Shown piece by piece: positions 46,136 to 53,946 of a stretch of 64,000 nucleotides of DNA. A program made the position numbers and the translations under genes. The DNA comes from CAMCHP01 sp036835325 (GTDB taxonomy: Bacteria; Bacteroidota; Bacteroidia; Flavobacteriales_D; Sanyastnellaceae), in assembly GCA_036835325.1 (NCBI GenBank), contig DAITMF010000004.1:31248-95247 (forward strand), given 5' to 3'. The notes below the pieces were generated by a model. It was not told where the DNA came from, did not search any database, and saw only the letters and a list, made by a program, of their open reading frames with translations. The number at the start of each line of letters is the position of its first letter. Position 1 is the first letter of the stretch.

Positions 46136-46798
46136 TCAAGAATTCAAGATGGCTTCGGCAACCAGAAGGTCGATGCGGTTGGTGAGTTTGAAGTTCTCTT
46201 GGTTGCCCTCGATAATGTTGATTTTGAACCCGATTGACTCCACCACGGAGGCATCGTCAGTAAAGCTTGTGCTGTGCTCTTCGTAGTAGGCCTCACGCAG
46301 GATTTCCATGGCAAAGCACTGCGGTGTTTGCACCGCAAGAAACTTGTTGCGTTCGGCATGCCGCCAGCGCTCGCCGTCGTAGTGCCTTAAAGTGTCAACC
46401 ACCGGCATCACCGGCACAGCGGTGCCGAGTTCAGCGGCCGTATCAAAGCAACGTTGCAAGGTTTCGTTGGAAACGAACATGCGCACAGCATCGTGCACGG
46501 CCACAATGCCCCGCTCTGCATCGATGGCGTTCAGTCCGTTTTGCACGGAATGAAACCGCGTTTCACCGCCTGCTACGATGGTGTGCTCAGGCAAATGGAG
46601 CGCCTGCGCATTGAGTTTCCAGTAATCGAGAAAATCAGGGTGAACCACCACCACGATGTGGATGTTTGGGTCAAAACTTTTGAAGCGCAAAATGGTGCGT
46701 CCAAGTACAGGAATGCCTTGAAGGGTAATGAACTGCTTGGGCAGCTTGCTGCCCATTCGTGAACCGGTGCCTCCTGCAACGATAATGGCGTAACGCAT
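46136..46798 (-). CDS. ispD: 2-C-methyl-D-erythritol 4-phosphate cytidylyltransferase
   Basis: Third step of the MEP isoprenoid pathway: it joins CTP and MEP to give CDP-methylerythritol. The 220 residues from ATG 46798 begin RYAIIVAGGTGSRMGSKLPK, the nucleotide-binding GGxGxRM-xxxxPKQF motif. Later marks are GGETRFHSVQNGLNA, VAVHDAVRMFVSNETL and TPQCFAMEILREAY, all typical. The upstream extension to 46846 lies in the sodA terminator and is not coding. Confidence 0.95.
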   Translation of the reverse strand: MRYAIIVAGGTGSRMGSKLPKQFITLQGIPVLGRTILRFKSFDPNIHIVVVVHPDFLDYWKLNAQALHLPEHTIVAGGETRFHSVQNGLNAIDAERGIVAVHDAVRMFVSNETLQRCFDTAAELGTAVPVMPVVDTLRHYDGERWRHAERNKFLAVQTPQCFAMEILREAYYEEHSTSFTDDASVVESIGFKINIIEGNQENFKLTNRIDLLVAEAILNS

Positions 46799-46826
46799 TG
46801 GTGTAAAATTGAAGCAGTACGAAGCT

Positions 46827-46857
46827 AATAAAAACGTCCGGCACACAGCCGGACGTT
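46827..46857 (-). terminator. Intrinsic terminator of sodA
   Basis: On the minus strand AACGTCCGGC-TGTGT-GCCGGACGTT followed by TTTATT: a perfect 10-bp stem starting 27 bp after the sodA stop. Confidence 0.9.
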
Positions 46858-46883
46858 CACTTTTCTATACGTTCACCGAAGAA

Positions 46884-47486
46884 TTAGAGCGCGGCGGCGT
46901 AGCGGCGCGACACTTCTTCCCAGTTGATGACATTGAAGAATGCGCCAATGTAGTCAGGACGACGGTTTTGGTAGTTGAGGTAGTAGGCGTGTTCCCAAAC
47001 ATCGAGGCCGAGAATCGGGGTGCCTGAGCAGCCTACACCCGGCATGAGCGGGTTGTCTTGGTTGGCCGTTGAGCACACCTCGAGTTTACCGTCTTTCACA
47101 CAGAGCCACGCCCAACCTGACCCAAAACGGGTAGCGGCAGCAGCACTGAATTTTTCTTTAAAGGCGTCAAACGAACCGAAGGCGCTATTGATGGCATCGC
47201 CAAGAGCGCCTGAAGGGTTTCCTCCACCGTTGGGTGCCATAACAGCCCAGAAGAGGTTGTGGTTGTAGAAGCCACCACCGTTGTTGCGCACTGCGGCATT
47301 GTCGCCGATGTTGGCGCAAATTTCTTCAATGCTCATGTTCTCAAGGGCAGTACCCGCGATGGCATTGTTGAGGTTATTGGTGTAGCCTGCGTGGTGTTTC
47401 CCGTGGTGGATTTCCATGGTGCGGGCATCAATATGGGGTTCGAGCGCGTCGTACGCGTAAGGAAGCTTGGGCAGTTCAAAAGCCAT
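46884..47486 (-). CDS. sodA: Superoxide dismutase, Mn-type features
   Basis: A 200-residue cytoplasmic superoxide dismutase. Metal ligands are seen in HHGKHHAGYTNNLNN, NHNLFWAVMAPNGGG and DVWEHAYYLNYQNRRPDYI. STANQDNPLMP and the GGG after the second motif match the manganese rather than the iron enzyme, though cambialistic enzymes cannot be excluded. Own promoter (TACCTTTG at 47526-47519, minus) and terminator, so probably monocistronic. Confidence 0.95.
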   Translation of the reverse strand: MAFELPKLPYAYDALEPHIDARTMEIHHGKHHAGYTNNLNNAIAGTALENMSIEEICANIGDNAAVRNNGGGFYNHNLFWAVMAPNGGGNPSGALGDAINSAFGSFDAFKEKFSAAAATRFGSGWAWLCVKDGKLEVCSTANQDNPLMPGVGCSGTPILGLDVWEHAYYLNYQNRRPDYIGAFFNVINWEEVSRRYAAAL

Positions 47487-47518
47487 GACAGAATCTATTT
47501 AGAGTGAATACTAGGTTA

Positions 47519-47526
47519 CAAAGGTA
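47519..47526 (-). promoter_or_regulatory. -7 box of sodA
   Basis: Minus-strand TACCTTTG, a TAnnTTTG match 32 nt before the ATG. No clear TTG partner. Confidence 0.55.
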
Positions 47527-47535
47527 CGATTTCAC

Positions 47536-49239
47536 TTAGTTTACTTGGGTTGAAGCTCCGGTAGAGACGGAGGCTTTCTTGGTCAGGGTGCCATTCACAA
47601 TGGTGTACAGTGAGTAATCGCGGGCGGCCTTCAGTGCTTCATTGAACATGGCATCGTCTTCAAGGAGCACACGGTAATAGGCTTCTTCGTCAAAGAGCGA
47701 ACGGGCCATGTACGCCATGATGCGAACGCTGATCGGTTTTTTACTCAGGCGCAGCCCGCGCGGGTCAACCGAAACACCGTCGGCCAAACCAAAGCGGGTT
47801 AGCTCATTGAGCATTTCGTCAGTTACGGTGAAGCCCTTGATGAACTCGTCAACGTTGACGAAGCGCTTTAGCGACGATCGGTTGCGATCAGTGTAGTCAA
47901 CGGCGTAAGTGCGCAAGGTGCCCGTGTAGCTAAGCTCGGAGAAGTAGTAGGTGACGCCGGCGGTGTCGAACGGCACAAAGATATCGGGCGTAATGCCGCC
48001 ACCACCGTACACGATTCGTCCGCCCGGGGTTGTAAACCGCAGTGTATCGGTGGTTCGAATGCTATCGACCTCGTAGAACTCGCCGTTCTCGTAGCGTTCA
48101 GCGTATTCGTTCTCGTAATCGATGCCTTCGCCGTACGGACGTTGAATGCTGCGGCCGGTGGGTGTGTAGTACCGCGCCACGGTCAAGCGCAGGGCCGATT
48201 TATCAGGCAGGCTGATTTCGTCTTGCACGAGTCCTTTTCCGAAGCTTCGGCGGCCTACTGTAATTGACCGGTCATGGTCTTGCAGGGCACCGGCCAAGAT
48301 TTCACTTGCCGAAGCCGAGCCGTGATTGATCAGCACCACCACATTGAGGTTGCTGTAGCGGCCTTTGCCACGTGAGCGGTACTCGTGACGGGGCGATGCC
48401 TTTCCTTCGGTGTATACGATGAGTTTATCGCGGTCGAGGAACTCTTCTACCATTGGAATGGCTACGTTCAGGTAACCACCGCCATTGCCTCGAAGATCGA
48501 GGATGATGCGCTGCGCACCGGCCGATACAAGCTCTTCCATTCCCTCCATAAACTCTTCGTACGAAGTGCGTGCAAAGCGCGTGAGGCGCAGGTAGCCAAT
48601 TTCGGGTTCAACCATGACCGAGGCCACCACACTGTGGATGGGTATCTTGTCGCGCACGATGTCGAACACCCGTTCTTTGGCTTCGCCACGGCGTTCGATG
48701 CCAAGTTCGACCTTGGTTCCTTTCTCGCCTTTCAGGAGCTTCATTACCCGTTCATTGGTAAGACCAACCCCGGCTATGCCCACGGTATCAACACGCACAA
48801 TTTTGTCACCGGCTTGAATGCCGGCAGCTTCTGACGGCCCGCCTTCGATGGGTGTAACCACCAGCAGCGTATCGTTTTGAATCATGAACTCAACGCCGAT
48901 GCCTTCGAAATTGCCCTCGAGGGGTTCTTGGATGGCTGCAAATTCTTCAGCAGAAATGTAGTAGGAGTGCGGATCTAGGCCTTCAAGCATTGCATCGATG
49001 GCGCGATCAATGAGCTGGCTTTTCTCAACCGAATCAACGTACATCTCGTCAATCTTGTTGAGGATGTTGACCAGCTTGTTGGGATTTGATTCAGGCGATC
49101 GCCGATTGACCAAAACGGTATTGCCGCCAAAATTGGCCCCGATGTAAACCCCTACAACCAAAAGGATGGCATAAATAAGAGGCTGAAAGGCGCCATTTCG
49201 GCTTTTTTCCGGCTCACGGCCGGGTATGCGGTCGCTCAT
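47536..49239 (-). CDS. S41 family C-terminal processing protease
   Basis: A 567-residue periplasmic serine protease anchored by one N-terminal helix (PLIYAILLVVGVYIGANFGG). A PDZ domain follows (GNFEGIGVEFMIQNDTLLVV, GGPSEAAGIQAGDKIVRVDT), then the S41 core with LDLRGNGGGYLNVAIPMVEE, GSASASEILAGALQDHDR (catalytic Ser) and RSFGKGLVQDEISLPD (catalytic Lys). Likely trims the C-termini of envelope proteins. It follows the dCMP deaminase gene by 12 bp, an arrangement usual in Bacteroidota. Confidence 0.93.
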   Translation of the reverse strand: MSDRIPGREPEKSRNGAFQPLIYAILLVVGVYIGANFGGNTVLVNRRSPESNPNKLVNILNKIDEMYVDSVEKSQLIDRAIDAMLEGLDPHSYYISAEEFAAIQEPLEGNFEGIGVEFMIQNDTLLVVTPIEGGPSEAAGIQAGDKIVRVDTVGIAGVGLTNERVMKLLKGEKGTKVELGIERRGEAKERVFDIVRDKIPIHSVVASVMVEPEIGYLRLTRFARTSYEEFMEGMEELVSAGAQRIILDLRGNGGGYLNVAIPMVEEFLDRDKLIVYTEGKASPRHEYRSRGKGRYSNLNVVVLINHGSASASEILAGALQDHDRSITVGRRSFGKGLVQDEISLPDKSALRLTVARYYTPTGRSIQRPYGEGIDYENEYAERYENGEFYEVDSIRTTDTLRFTTPGGRIVYGGGGITPDIFVPFDTAGVTYYFSELSYTGTLRTYAVDYTDRNRSSLKRFVNVDEFIKGFTVTDEMLNELTRFGLADGVSVDPRGLRLSKKPISVRIMAYMARSLFDEEAYYRVLLEDDAMFNEALKAARDYSLYTIVNGTLTKKASVSTGASTQVN

Positions 49240-49251
49240 ACTTGCGCGTTT

Positions 49252-49701
49252 TTATGGTGAGGTGATTTGCACCACTTCAATGCCGGCACTTTGCAAAAAT
49301 TCAATGCCGCTGTTGTCTTTATAACCGCGGGTGTACACCACACGTTTAATGCCTGCCTGCAAAATTAACTTTGAACATTCGCGGCAAGGCGATAGCGTAA
49401 TATACAACGTTGCGTCGACAGCGCTGTTGTTTGACCGTGCGACTTTGGTAATGGCGTTGGCTTCGGCGTGGAGCACATACCAGTGGGTATCTCCTGAGTC
49501 GTCTTCGCAGGCGTTGGGGAATCCCGACGGGGTTCCGTTGTAGCCGTCAGAAATGATCATGCCGTTCTTCACAATCAACGCACCCACTTGCTTCCGGGTA
49601 CAATGCGAAAGCCGCGACCATTCTTCGGCCATTTTCAAATATGCACGATCGTAGCGCTCTTGCTTGGCAGGATCGTTGTATTTCAGCAGGTCAATGCTCA
49701 T
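49252..49701 (-). CDS. Deoxycytidylate (dCMP) deaminase family protein
   Basis: A 149-residue zinc enzyme turning dCMP into dUMP for dTTP synthesis. Zn and catalytic residues: HAEANAITKVARSNN and SPCRECSKLILQAG. The N-terminal EEWSRLSHCTRKQVGALIV and the GYNGTPSGFPNACED motif fit the family. A -7 box TAAATTTG (49717-49710, minus) ends 8 nt before the ATG. It is the first gene of an operon with the S41 protease and diverges from the cyclase gene. Confidence 0.92.
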   Translation of the reverse strand: MSIDLLKYNDPAKQERYDRAYLKMAEEWSRLSHCTRKQVGALIVKNGMIISDGYNGTPSGFPNACEDDSGDTHWYVLHAEANAITKVARSNNSAVDATLYITLSPCRECSKLILQAGIKRVVYTRGYKDNSGIEFLQSAGIEVVQITSP

Positions 49702-49763
49702 TGCGGGTTCAAATTTACTTCAAAACCTTGGTGAACACGCGCCAATACCTGTTAATTTGCCCC

Positions 49764-52700
49764 ATGATCGACTGCTCGGGAATGGCACGCCGTATTCGCC
49801 ACATTCTTACCGTTTGTGCGCTCGTGCTTTTGCGGCAATTTGCTTCGGCACAGGCCTTCGACTTCCGCTGCCTCGAGCAAGGCAACGGTTTGCCCGCAGC
49901 AGGCGTTTACCACCTCGCCGAAGACAGCCTGGGCCGTTTATTAATTGGTACAGAAGGAGGAGGTTTTGCCCGCTACGACGGACGATCATTCACCGTTTGG
50001 GACCACACCAACGGCCTCAACGCCGACACCGTGCGCTGCCTTTACCCCGCAGCCAATGGTACCGTTTGGGTAGGCACCGGCGGCGGAGGGCTTTGGCGTT
50101 TTGTCAACGACAGCTTCTACGTTGAAACCGCCGACATACTTCGGCGAACCGAGGTGCGCGCACTCACTGCAACCGCTGACGGACGACTCTACATCGGCAC
50201 CCTCGGAAGCGGCCTACTGGTCAAAGAAAAGGAACGCGTAACGCGCATTGTCGACATCCAAGTCAACGACATCCGAGCGCTGCTCACATCCTCCAACGAT
50301 CAGCTCATCGTTGGAACCGACAGCGGTGCTTTTGTGCACAGAAACGGACGATTCACACCCATCCTCCATCCATCCACCCAAAAAAAAGCGCCTGCCATTT
50401 TCTGCCTCTTCGAAGATTGCCAAAAGCGCATTTGGGCAGGCACCAATGACGGCCCCATTATCATTACCGATAGCGGGTGGCAGGCTGCACCCTACCCCGC
50501 CCCCGCCGGTGAGCGCGTGCGAACCATTGCCGAAGACCAACAAGGCGATCTTTGGTTCGGCACCCAAAGCGGTGCCTTCGAACTCGAAGAACGCAACAAT
50601 AAGCTGCACCTCTACACCACCGAAAGCGGCTTGAGCAACAACCGCATACGCAACATTTACCGCGACCGGTCAGGCACACTTTGGTTCTCTACTTACTTCG
50701 GTGGCATTTGCCAATTGACCTCGCAATCGGTTGTGTTTTTCAACCGCGAACAGGGCTTCCCGCAAAGTCCGGTCAATGATGTCGTGCTCACTGACGATTC
50801 AATGGTTTGGCTTGGCAGCTTCGACGGAACCCTCTACCGCTGGACTGAAGGCGAACGTCCGCAGCGCATTTTTCAAACGCGCACCCTGTTCCAAAACAAT
50901 GCCATTACCGCACTGACCGTGATTGGCGACAGCACCCACCGCAACCTGTACATCGCCACCGAATACGACGGCGTGGTGCGCTACGACCTCCGCGACCAAG
51001 AGATTGACGTTGATGTTGACCTCGCGCCCCGTTGGCTCACCGGTGAAGTTTTTGCCCTGACCACCCTAAACAAGCGCTTGCTTGTAGGCGGCACCAACGC
51101 CCTTGTGAGCGGAAGCATGCGCCTACTGCCCAGCATGATGGGCGCCGATCGCTTCACCGCCCTCGCCGTGAAAGGCGACAGCGTGCTGGCCGGTACCAAC
51201 GTAGGCCTCTTTTTGCTGGAGGCCGACCTCAGCGGTGGCACCTTGATTGAAGAAACTGACGGGAAGGAGATTTCAGCCCTGAGCATTGATTTCACCGGAC
51301 AAGTATGGCTCGGCACCCTGCGCGACGGTCTTTTTCGGTTGAGAGACGGACGTGTACGGAGGGAAGCCAAACGCGAACTGCCCGACAACCGCATCGTTGG
51401 CATTGACCTTGACCCACGGCAAGACGTTTGGGTGGCTACCCGAAAGGGCATTACCCGCCTTGAACTTGACCCCTCACAAGAAATCATCCTCGGAAGTACC
51501 CACTTTGGAGTAGAGCACGGCCTGTCAGGGCAAATCAACGGGCAAGCCCTCGCGTGGGACAGCCGCAACCACCTCTGGATGGGCAACTCCCGCGGATTGT
51601 TCAGATTGGATCCCGAAGGTGTTTTCGCAAACCCAACACCGCCGGGCCTCCGCATCACTGGTTTGCGCCTCTTCTACGAAACACCCGATTGGTCAGTGCT
51701 CGAACTCGACAAGCTCGTCAACGGATTGCCGATCGGTCTAACTCTACCTTACGACCAGAACCACATCACCTTCGATTTCACCGCTTTTGACTTGGCCGAC
51801 CCTGACCACACCGTGTTTCAGTGCCGCTTGGAAGGGTACGACCCGGAGTGGATTGACCTCGGGCTGCGCCAAACGCAGACCTACCCCATACTTCCTCCCG
51901 GCGATTACACCTTCTTGGTTCGGAGCCGAAACAGTTCAGGGTTGTGGAATGAAAATCCGCTGGCATTTCCGTTTCGCATCTCGCCGCCTTGGTATGCGCA
52001 CCCATTGGCCATCATCCTTGCCATTGCAGCGTTGATTGTGGGTGTTTGGGCCATCGTGCGTTGGCGTTTGCAGGTGTTGCGCCGCAAGAACGAAATTCTT
52101 GAATCGCTCGTCCGCGAGCGCACCCGTGAAGCCGACGAAGCGCGTGAGAAGAGCGACCGCTTGCTGCTGAATATCCTTCCCCAAGCGACAGCCGATGAAC
52201 TGAAAGAAACCGGCACCGCCAAAGCGCGCCGTTACGACGAAGTCAGCGTGCTGTTTTCTGACCTGAAAGGCTTCACCGGCATTGCCGAGCAAATCACCGC
52301 CGATGAACTTGTGGCCATGCTTGATGCGACCTTCCGCGTATTTGATCAAGCTTGCGACCGTTTTGGCATTGAGAAAATCAAAACCATGGGCGACGCCTAC
52401 ATGTGCGTGTGCGGATTGCCTGAAGCCCATTCCGATCATGCCCTGCGCATGGTCGGCTTTGCTGAAGCCATGCTCGAAGGCGTTGCCGAGGTCAATCGGC
52501 GCTATGCCGACCGCAACTTGCCCGAGATTCAAATCCGCATCGGCATTCACAGCGGACCGGTGATTGCCGGAGTTGTGGGCGATAAAAAATTCGCCTATGA
52601 CATATGGGGCGATACGGTGAATATCGCTGCGCGGATGGAGAGCAGTGGCCACGTAGGCCGTATCAACATCACCCCCGAAACCTACCGACGAATTGCCGAT

Positions 52701-52790
52701 CACTACCACTGTGAAAGCCGAGGAAAAATCGCCGCAAAGAACAAAGGAGAGTTGGAAATGTACTTCGTAACAGGAAAACGTACCGTATGA
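49764..52790 (+). CDS. Propeller-Y_Y_Y sensor fused to a class III adenylate cyclase
   Basis: About 1008 residues; ATG 49764 (MIDCSGMARRIRHILTVCAL) and ATG 49782 are both possible. Signal peptide, then two seven-blade-type propellers of Reg_prop repeats (GNGLPAAGVYHLAEDSLGRL, NGLNADTVRCLYPAANGTVW, SGLSNNRIRNIYRDRSGTLW), a Y_Y_Y domain (LPYDQNHITFDFTAFDL, RLEGYDPEWIDLG), one membrane helix (PLAIILAIAALIVGVWAIV), a coiled coil and a cytoplasmic cyclase domain at about 825-1000. The catalytic residues are complete: FSDLKGFT and MGDAYM (metal Asp pair), IKTMGDAYM with the adenine-selecting Lys, and DIWGDTVNIAARME (Asp, Asn, Arg). The output is therefore probably cAMP. The stop overlaps the next start as ATGA. 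Confidence 0.92.
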   Translation: MIDCSGMARRIRHILTVCALVLLRQFASAQAFDFRCLEQGNGLPAAGVYHLAEDSLGRLLIGTEGGGFARYDGRSFTVWDHTNGLNADTVRCLYPAANGTVWVGTGGGGLWRFVNDSFYVETADILRRTEVRALTATADGRLYIGTLGSGLLVKEKERVTRIVDIQVNDIRALLTSSNDQLIVGTDSGAFVHRNGRFTPILHPSTQKKAPAIFCLFEDCQKRIWAGTNDGPIIITDSGWQAAPYPAPAGERVRTIAEDQQGDLWFGTQSGAFELEERNNKLHLYTTESGLSNNRIRNIYRDRSGTLWFSTYFGGICQLTSQSVVFFNREQGFPQSPVNDVVLTDDSMVWLGSFDGTLYRWTEGERPQRIFQTRTLFQNNAITALTVIGDSTHRNLYIATEYDGVVRYDLRDQEIDVDVDLAPRWLTGEVFALTTLNKRLLVGGTNALVSGSMRLLPSMMGADRFTALAVKGDSVLAGTNVGLFLLEADLSGGTLIEETDGKEISALSIDFTGQVWLGTLRDGLFRLRDGRVRREAKRELPDNRIVGIDLDPRQDVWVATRKGITRLELDPSQEIILGSTHFGVEHGLSGQINGQALAWDSRNHLWMGNSRGLFRLDPEGVFANPTPPGLRITGLRLFYETPDWSVLELDKLVNGLPIGLTLPYDQNHITFDFTAFDLADPDHTVFQCRLEGYDPEWIDLGLRQTQTYPILPPGDYTFLVRSRNSSGLWNENPLAFPFRISPPWYAHPLAIILAIAALIVGVWAIVRWRLQVLRRKNEILESLVRERTREADEAREKSDRLLLNILPQATADELKETGTAKARRYDEVSVLFSDLKGFTGIAEQITADELVAMLDATFRVFDQACDRFGIEKIKTMGDAYMCVCGLPEAHSDHALRMVGFAEAMLEGVAEVNRRYADRNLPEIQIRIGIHSGPVIAGVVGDKKFAYDIWGDTVNIAARMESSGHVGRINITPETYRRIADHYHCESRGKIAAKNKGELEMYFVTGKRTV

Positions 52791-53341
52791 AAGTTTACAC
52801 CCGCACAGGCGACGCCGGAACCACCGGAATTTTAGGAGGTACCCGACTGCCCAAAAACCACATCCGCATTGAAGCGTACGGCACCGTCGACGAACTCAAC
52901 GCGCATTTGGGTCTGCTGAGAGACCACGAAGCCGCCGCACCCCATCGCGCAGCCATCATTGCCATTCAGGAAGACCTGTTTGTGCTCGGCAGCCACTTGG
53001 CAAGCGACCCCGAAAAGAACAAAATGGAATTGCCCACGCTCAACCCACTGCGCATCGATGACCTCGAGAAAGCTATGGATGCCATGGATACCGAACTGCC
53101 CGAAATGCGCAACTTCGTTTTACCGGGCGGACACCCCGCAGTATCGCAATGCCACATTGCCCGCTGCGTATGCCGACGGGCTGAGCGGGCAACCATCGCA
53201 CTCGCACACACGTCATTCGTAAACGATGTGCTTATTCGTTACCTGAACCGCTTATCTGACTACCTTTTTGTGCTTTCGCGCAAGCTCACACACGAGCTCG
53301 GAGCCCCTGAAACACCCTGGATTCCCAACAAAAGAGGCTAA
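52787..53341 (+). CDS. Cob(I)alamin adenosyltransferase, PduO type
   Basis: A 184-residue ATP:corrinoid adenosyltransferase making the coenzyme form of B12. The family opening KVYTRTGDAGTTGILGGTRL binds ATP, with EAYGTVDELNAHLGLLRDH, LPGGHPAVSQCHIARCVCRR and NRLSDYLFVLSRKLTHELG. All are well conserved. The start codon overlaps the stop of the cyclase gene (ATGA), so translation is coupled. B12-dependent methylmalonyl-CoA metabolism is indicated by the epimerase at 34459. Confidence 0.95.
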   Translation: MKVYTRTGDAGTTGILGGTRLPKNHIRIEAYGTVDELNAHLGLLRDHEAAAPHRAAIIAIQEDLFVLGSHLASDPEKNKMELPTLNPLRIDDLEKAMDAMDTELPEMRNFVLPGGHPAVSQCHIARCVCRRAERATIALAHTSFVNDVLIRYLNRLSDYLFVLSRKLTHELGAPETPWIPNKRG

Positions 53342-53393
53342 GCCACTAAGCATCAGTGTATTAATTTCATCACATTGCGTGAACATTTTTAAC

Positions 53394-53423
53394 TTGCCTG
53401 AGGTAACAAAAAATATATTTTTG
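53394..53423 (+). promoter_or_regulatory. Promoter of the DUF2795 gene
   Basis: TTG (53394-53396), 19-bp spacer, TATTTTTG (53416-53423): the full Bacteroidota promoter pattern. A 36-nt leader follows, with AAGGAG only 2 nt from the ATG. Confidence 0.7.
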
Positions 53424-53459
53424 CGTACTCGATTAAGGCACTCATTAAATTAAGGAGCT

Positions 53460-53681
53460 ATGTATTGGACGTTGGAACTTGCTTCCTACTTGGAAGACGC
53501 CCCATGGCCGGCTACTAAAGACGAGCTGATTGACTTCGCTATGCGAACCGGGGCTCCCTTGGAAGTTGTAGAAAACCTGCAACAAATTGAAGACGAAGGC
53601 GAGATCTACGAAAGCATCGAGGAAATTTGGCCCGACTACCCCACCAAAGAAGATTTCTTCTTCAACGAAGATGAATATTGA
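53460..53681 (+). CDS. Small acidic DUF2795 protein
   Basis: A 73-residue acidic protein (MYWTLELASYLEDAPWPATK, then MRTGAPLEVVENLQQIEDEG and an aromatic-acidic tail EDFFFNEDEY). The pattern fits DUF2795, a short domain kept across Bacteroidota with no known function. It has its own strong promoter and terminator, so it is probably well expressed. The very acidic tail recalls small proteins that bind basic partners, but that is speculation. Confidence 0.85.
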   Translation: MYWTLELASYLEDAPWPATKDELIDFAMRTGAPLEVVENLQQIEDEGEIYESIEEIWPDYPTKEDFFFNEDEY

Positions 53682-53697
53682 ATCTGGTTGTACCGGA

Positions 53698-53727
53698 GAA
53701 AAGCGGCCCCTTGGGTCGCTTTTTTTA
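53698..53727 (+). terminator. Intrinsic terminator of the DUF2795 gene
   Basis: AAGCGGCCC-CTT-GGGTCGCTT stem (one mismatch) at 53701-53721, followed by a T run, 20 bp after the stop. Confidence 0.88.
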
Positions 53728-53761
53728 TGCGCTTATGTCAGCGCAGCCAAATGTTTGGACC

Positions 53762-53792
53762 AAAAAAATGGGGACTGCGTTCAATCCCCATT
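53762..53792 (-). terminator. Intrinsic terminator on the minus strand
   Basis: Perfect 8-bp stem AATGGGGA / TCCCCATT (53767-53774 and 53785-53792) with a 10-nt loop, followed on the minus strand by five more T. It is the end of the candidate RNA and, if there is readthrough, of lysC. Confidence 0.88.
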
Positions 53793-53882
53793 CCACTTAA
53801 CATTAAACTAAAACTACCATTACAATAAGTACATTGTAACTATGAAATCTTTTGGTATGAGGCCCGTACGACCTCTATCTGA
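53762..53882 (-). ncRNA. Candidate small RNA of about 120 nt, three hairpins
   Basis: Between a promoter (53886-53915) and a terminator (53762-53792) on the minus strand lies a stretch with no credible coding frame. Read 5' to 3' it has a 6-bp hairpin GAGGTC...GGGCCTC (53875-53859, one G-U pair), a perfect 7-bp hairpin TTACAAT...ATTGTAA (53839-53820), an AT-rich single strand and the terminator hairpin. Three very short ATG frames exist but none looks real. I infer a stand-alone small RNA or a regulated leader without gene. It is not one I recognise. An alternative is a lysC 3' untranslated region. Confidence 0.5.
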
Positions 53883-53885
53883 TTC

Positions 53886-53915
53886 CAAAGTTAGCAAATC
53901 ACTACAGGAAAGCAA
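53886..53915 (-). promoter_or_regulatory. Promoter downstream of lysC, for the candidate RNA
   Basis: Minus-strand TTG (53915-53913), 19-bp spacer, TAACTTTG (53893-53886), a perfect consensus match just 31 bp past the lysC stop, pointing to lower coordinates where no gene lies. Confidence 0.65.
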
Positions 53916-53946
53916 ATTTTTGTTCGAAAATCTCAGTTCAAGCAGA

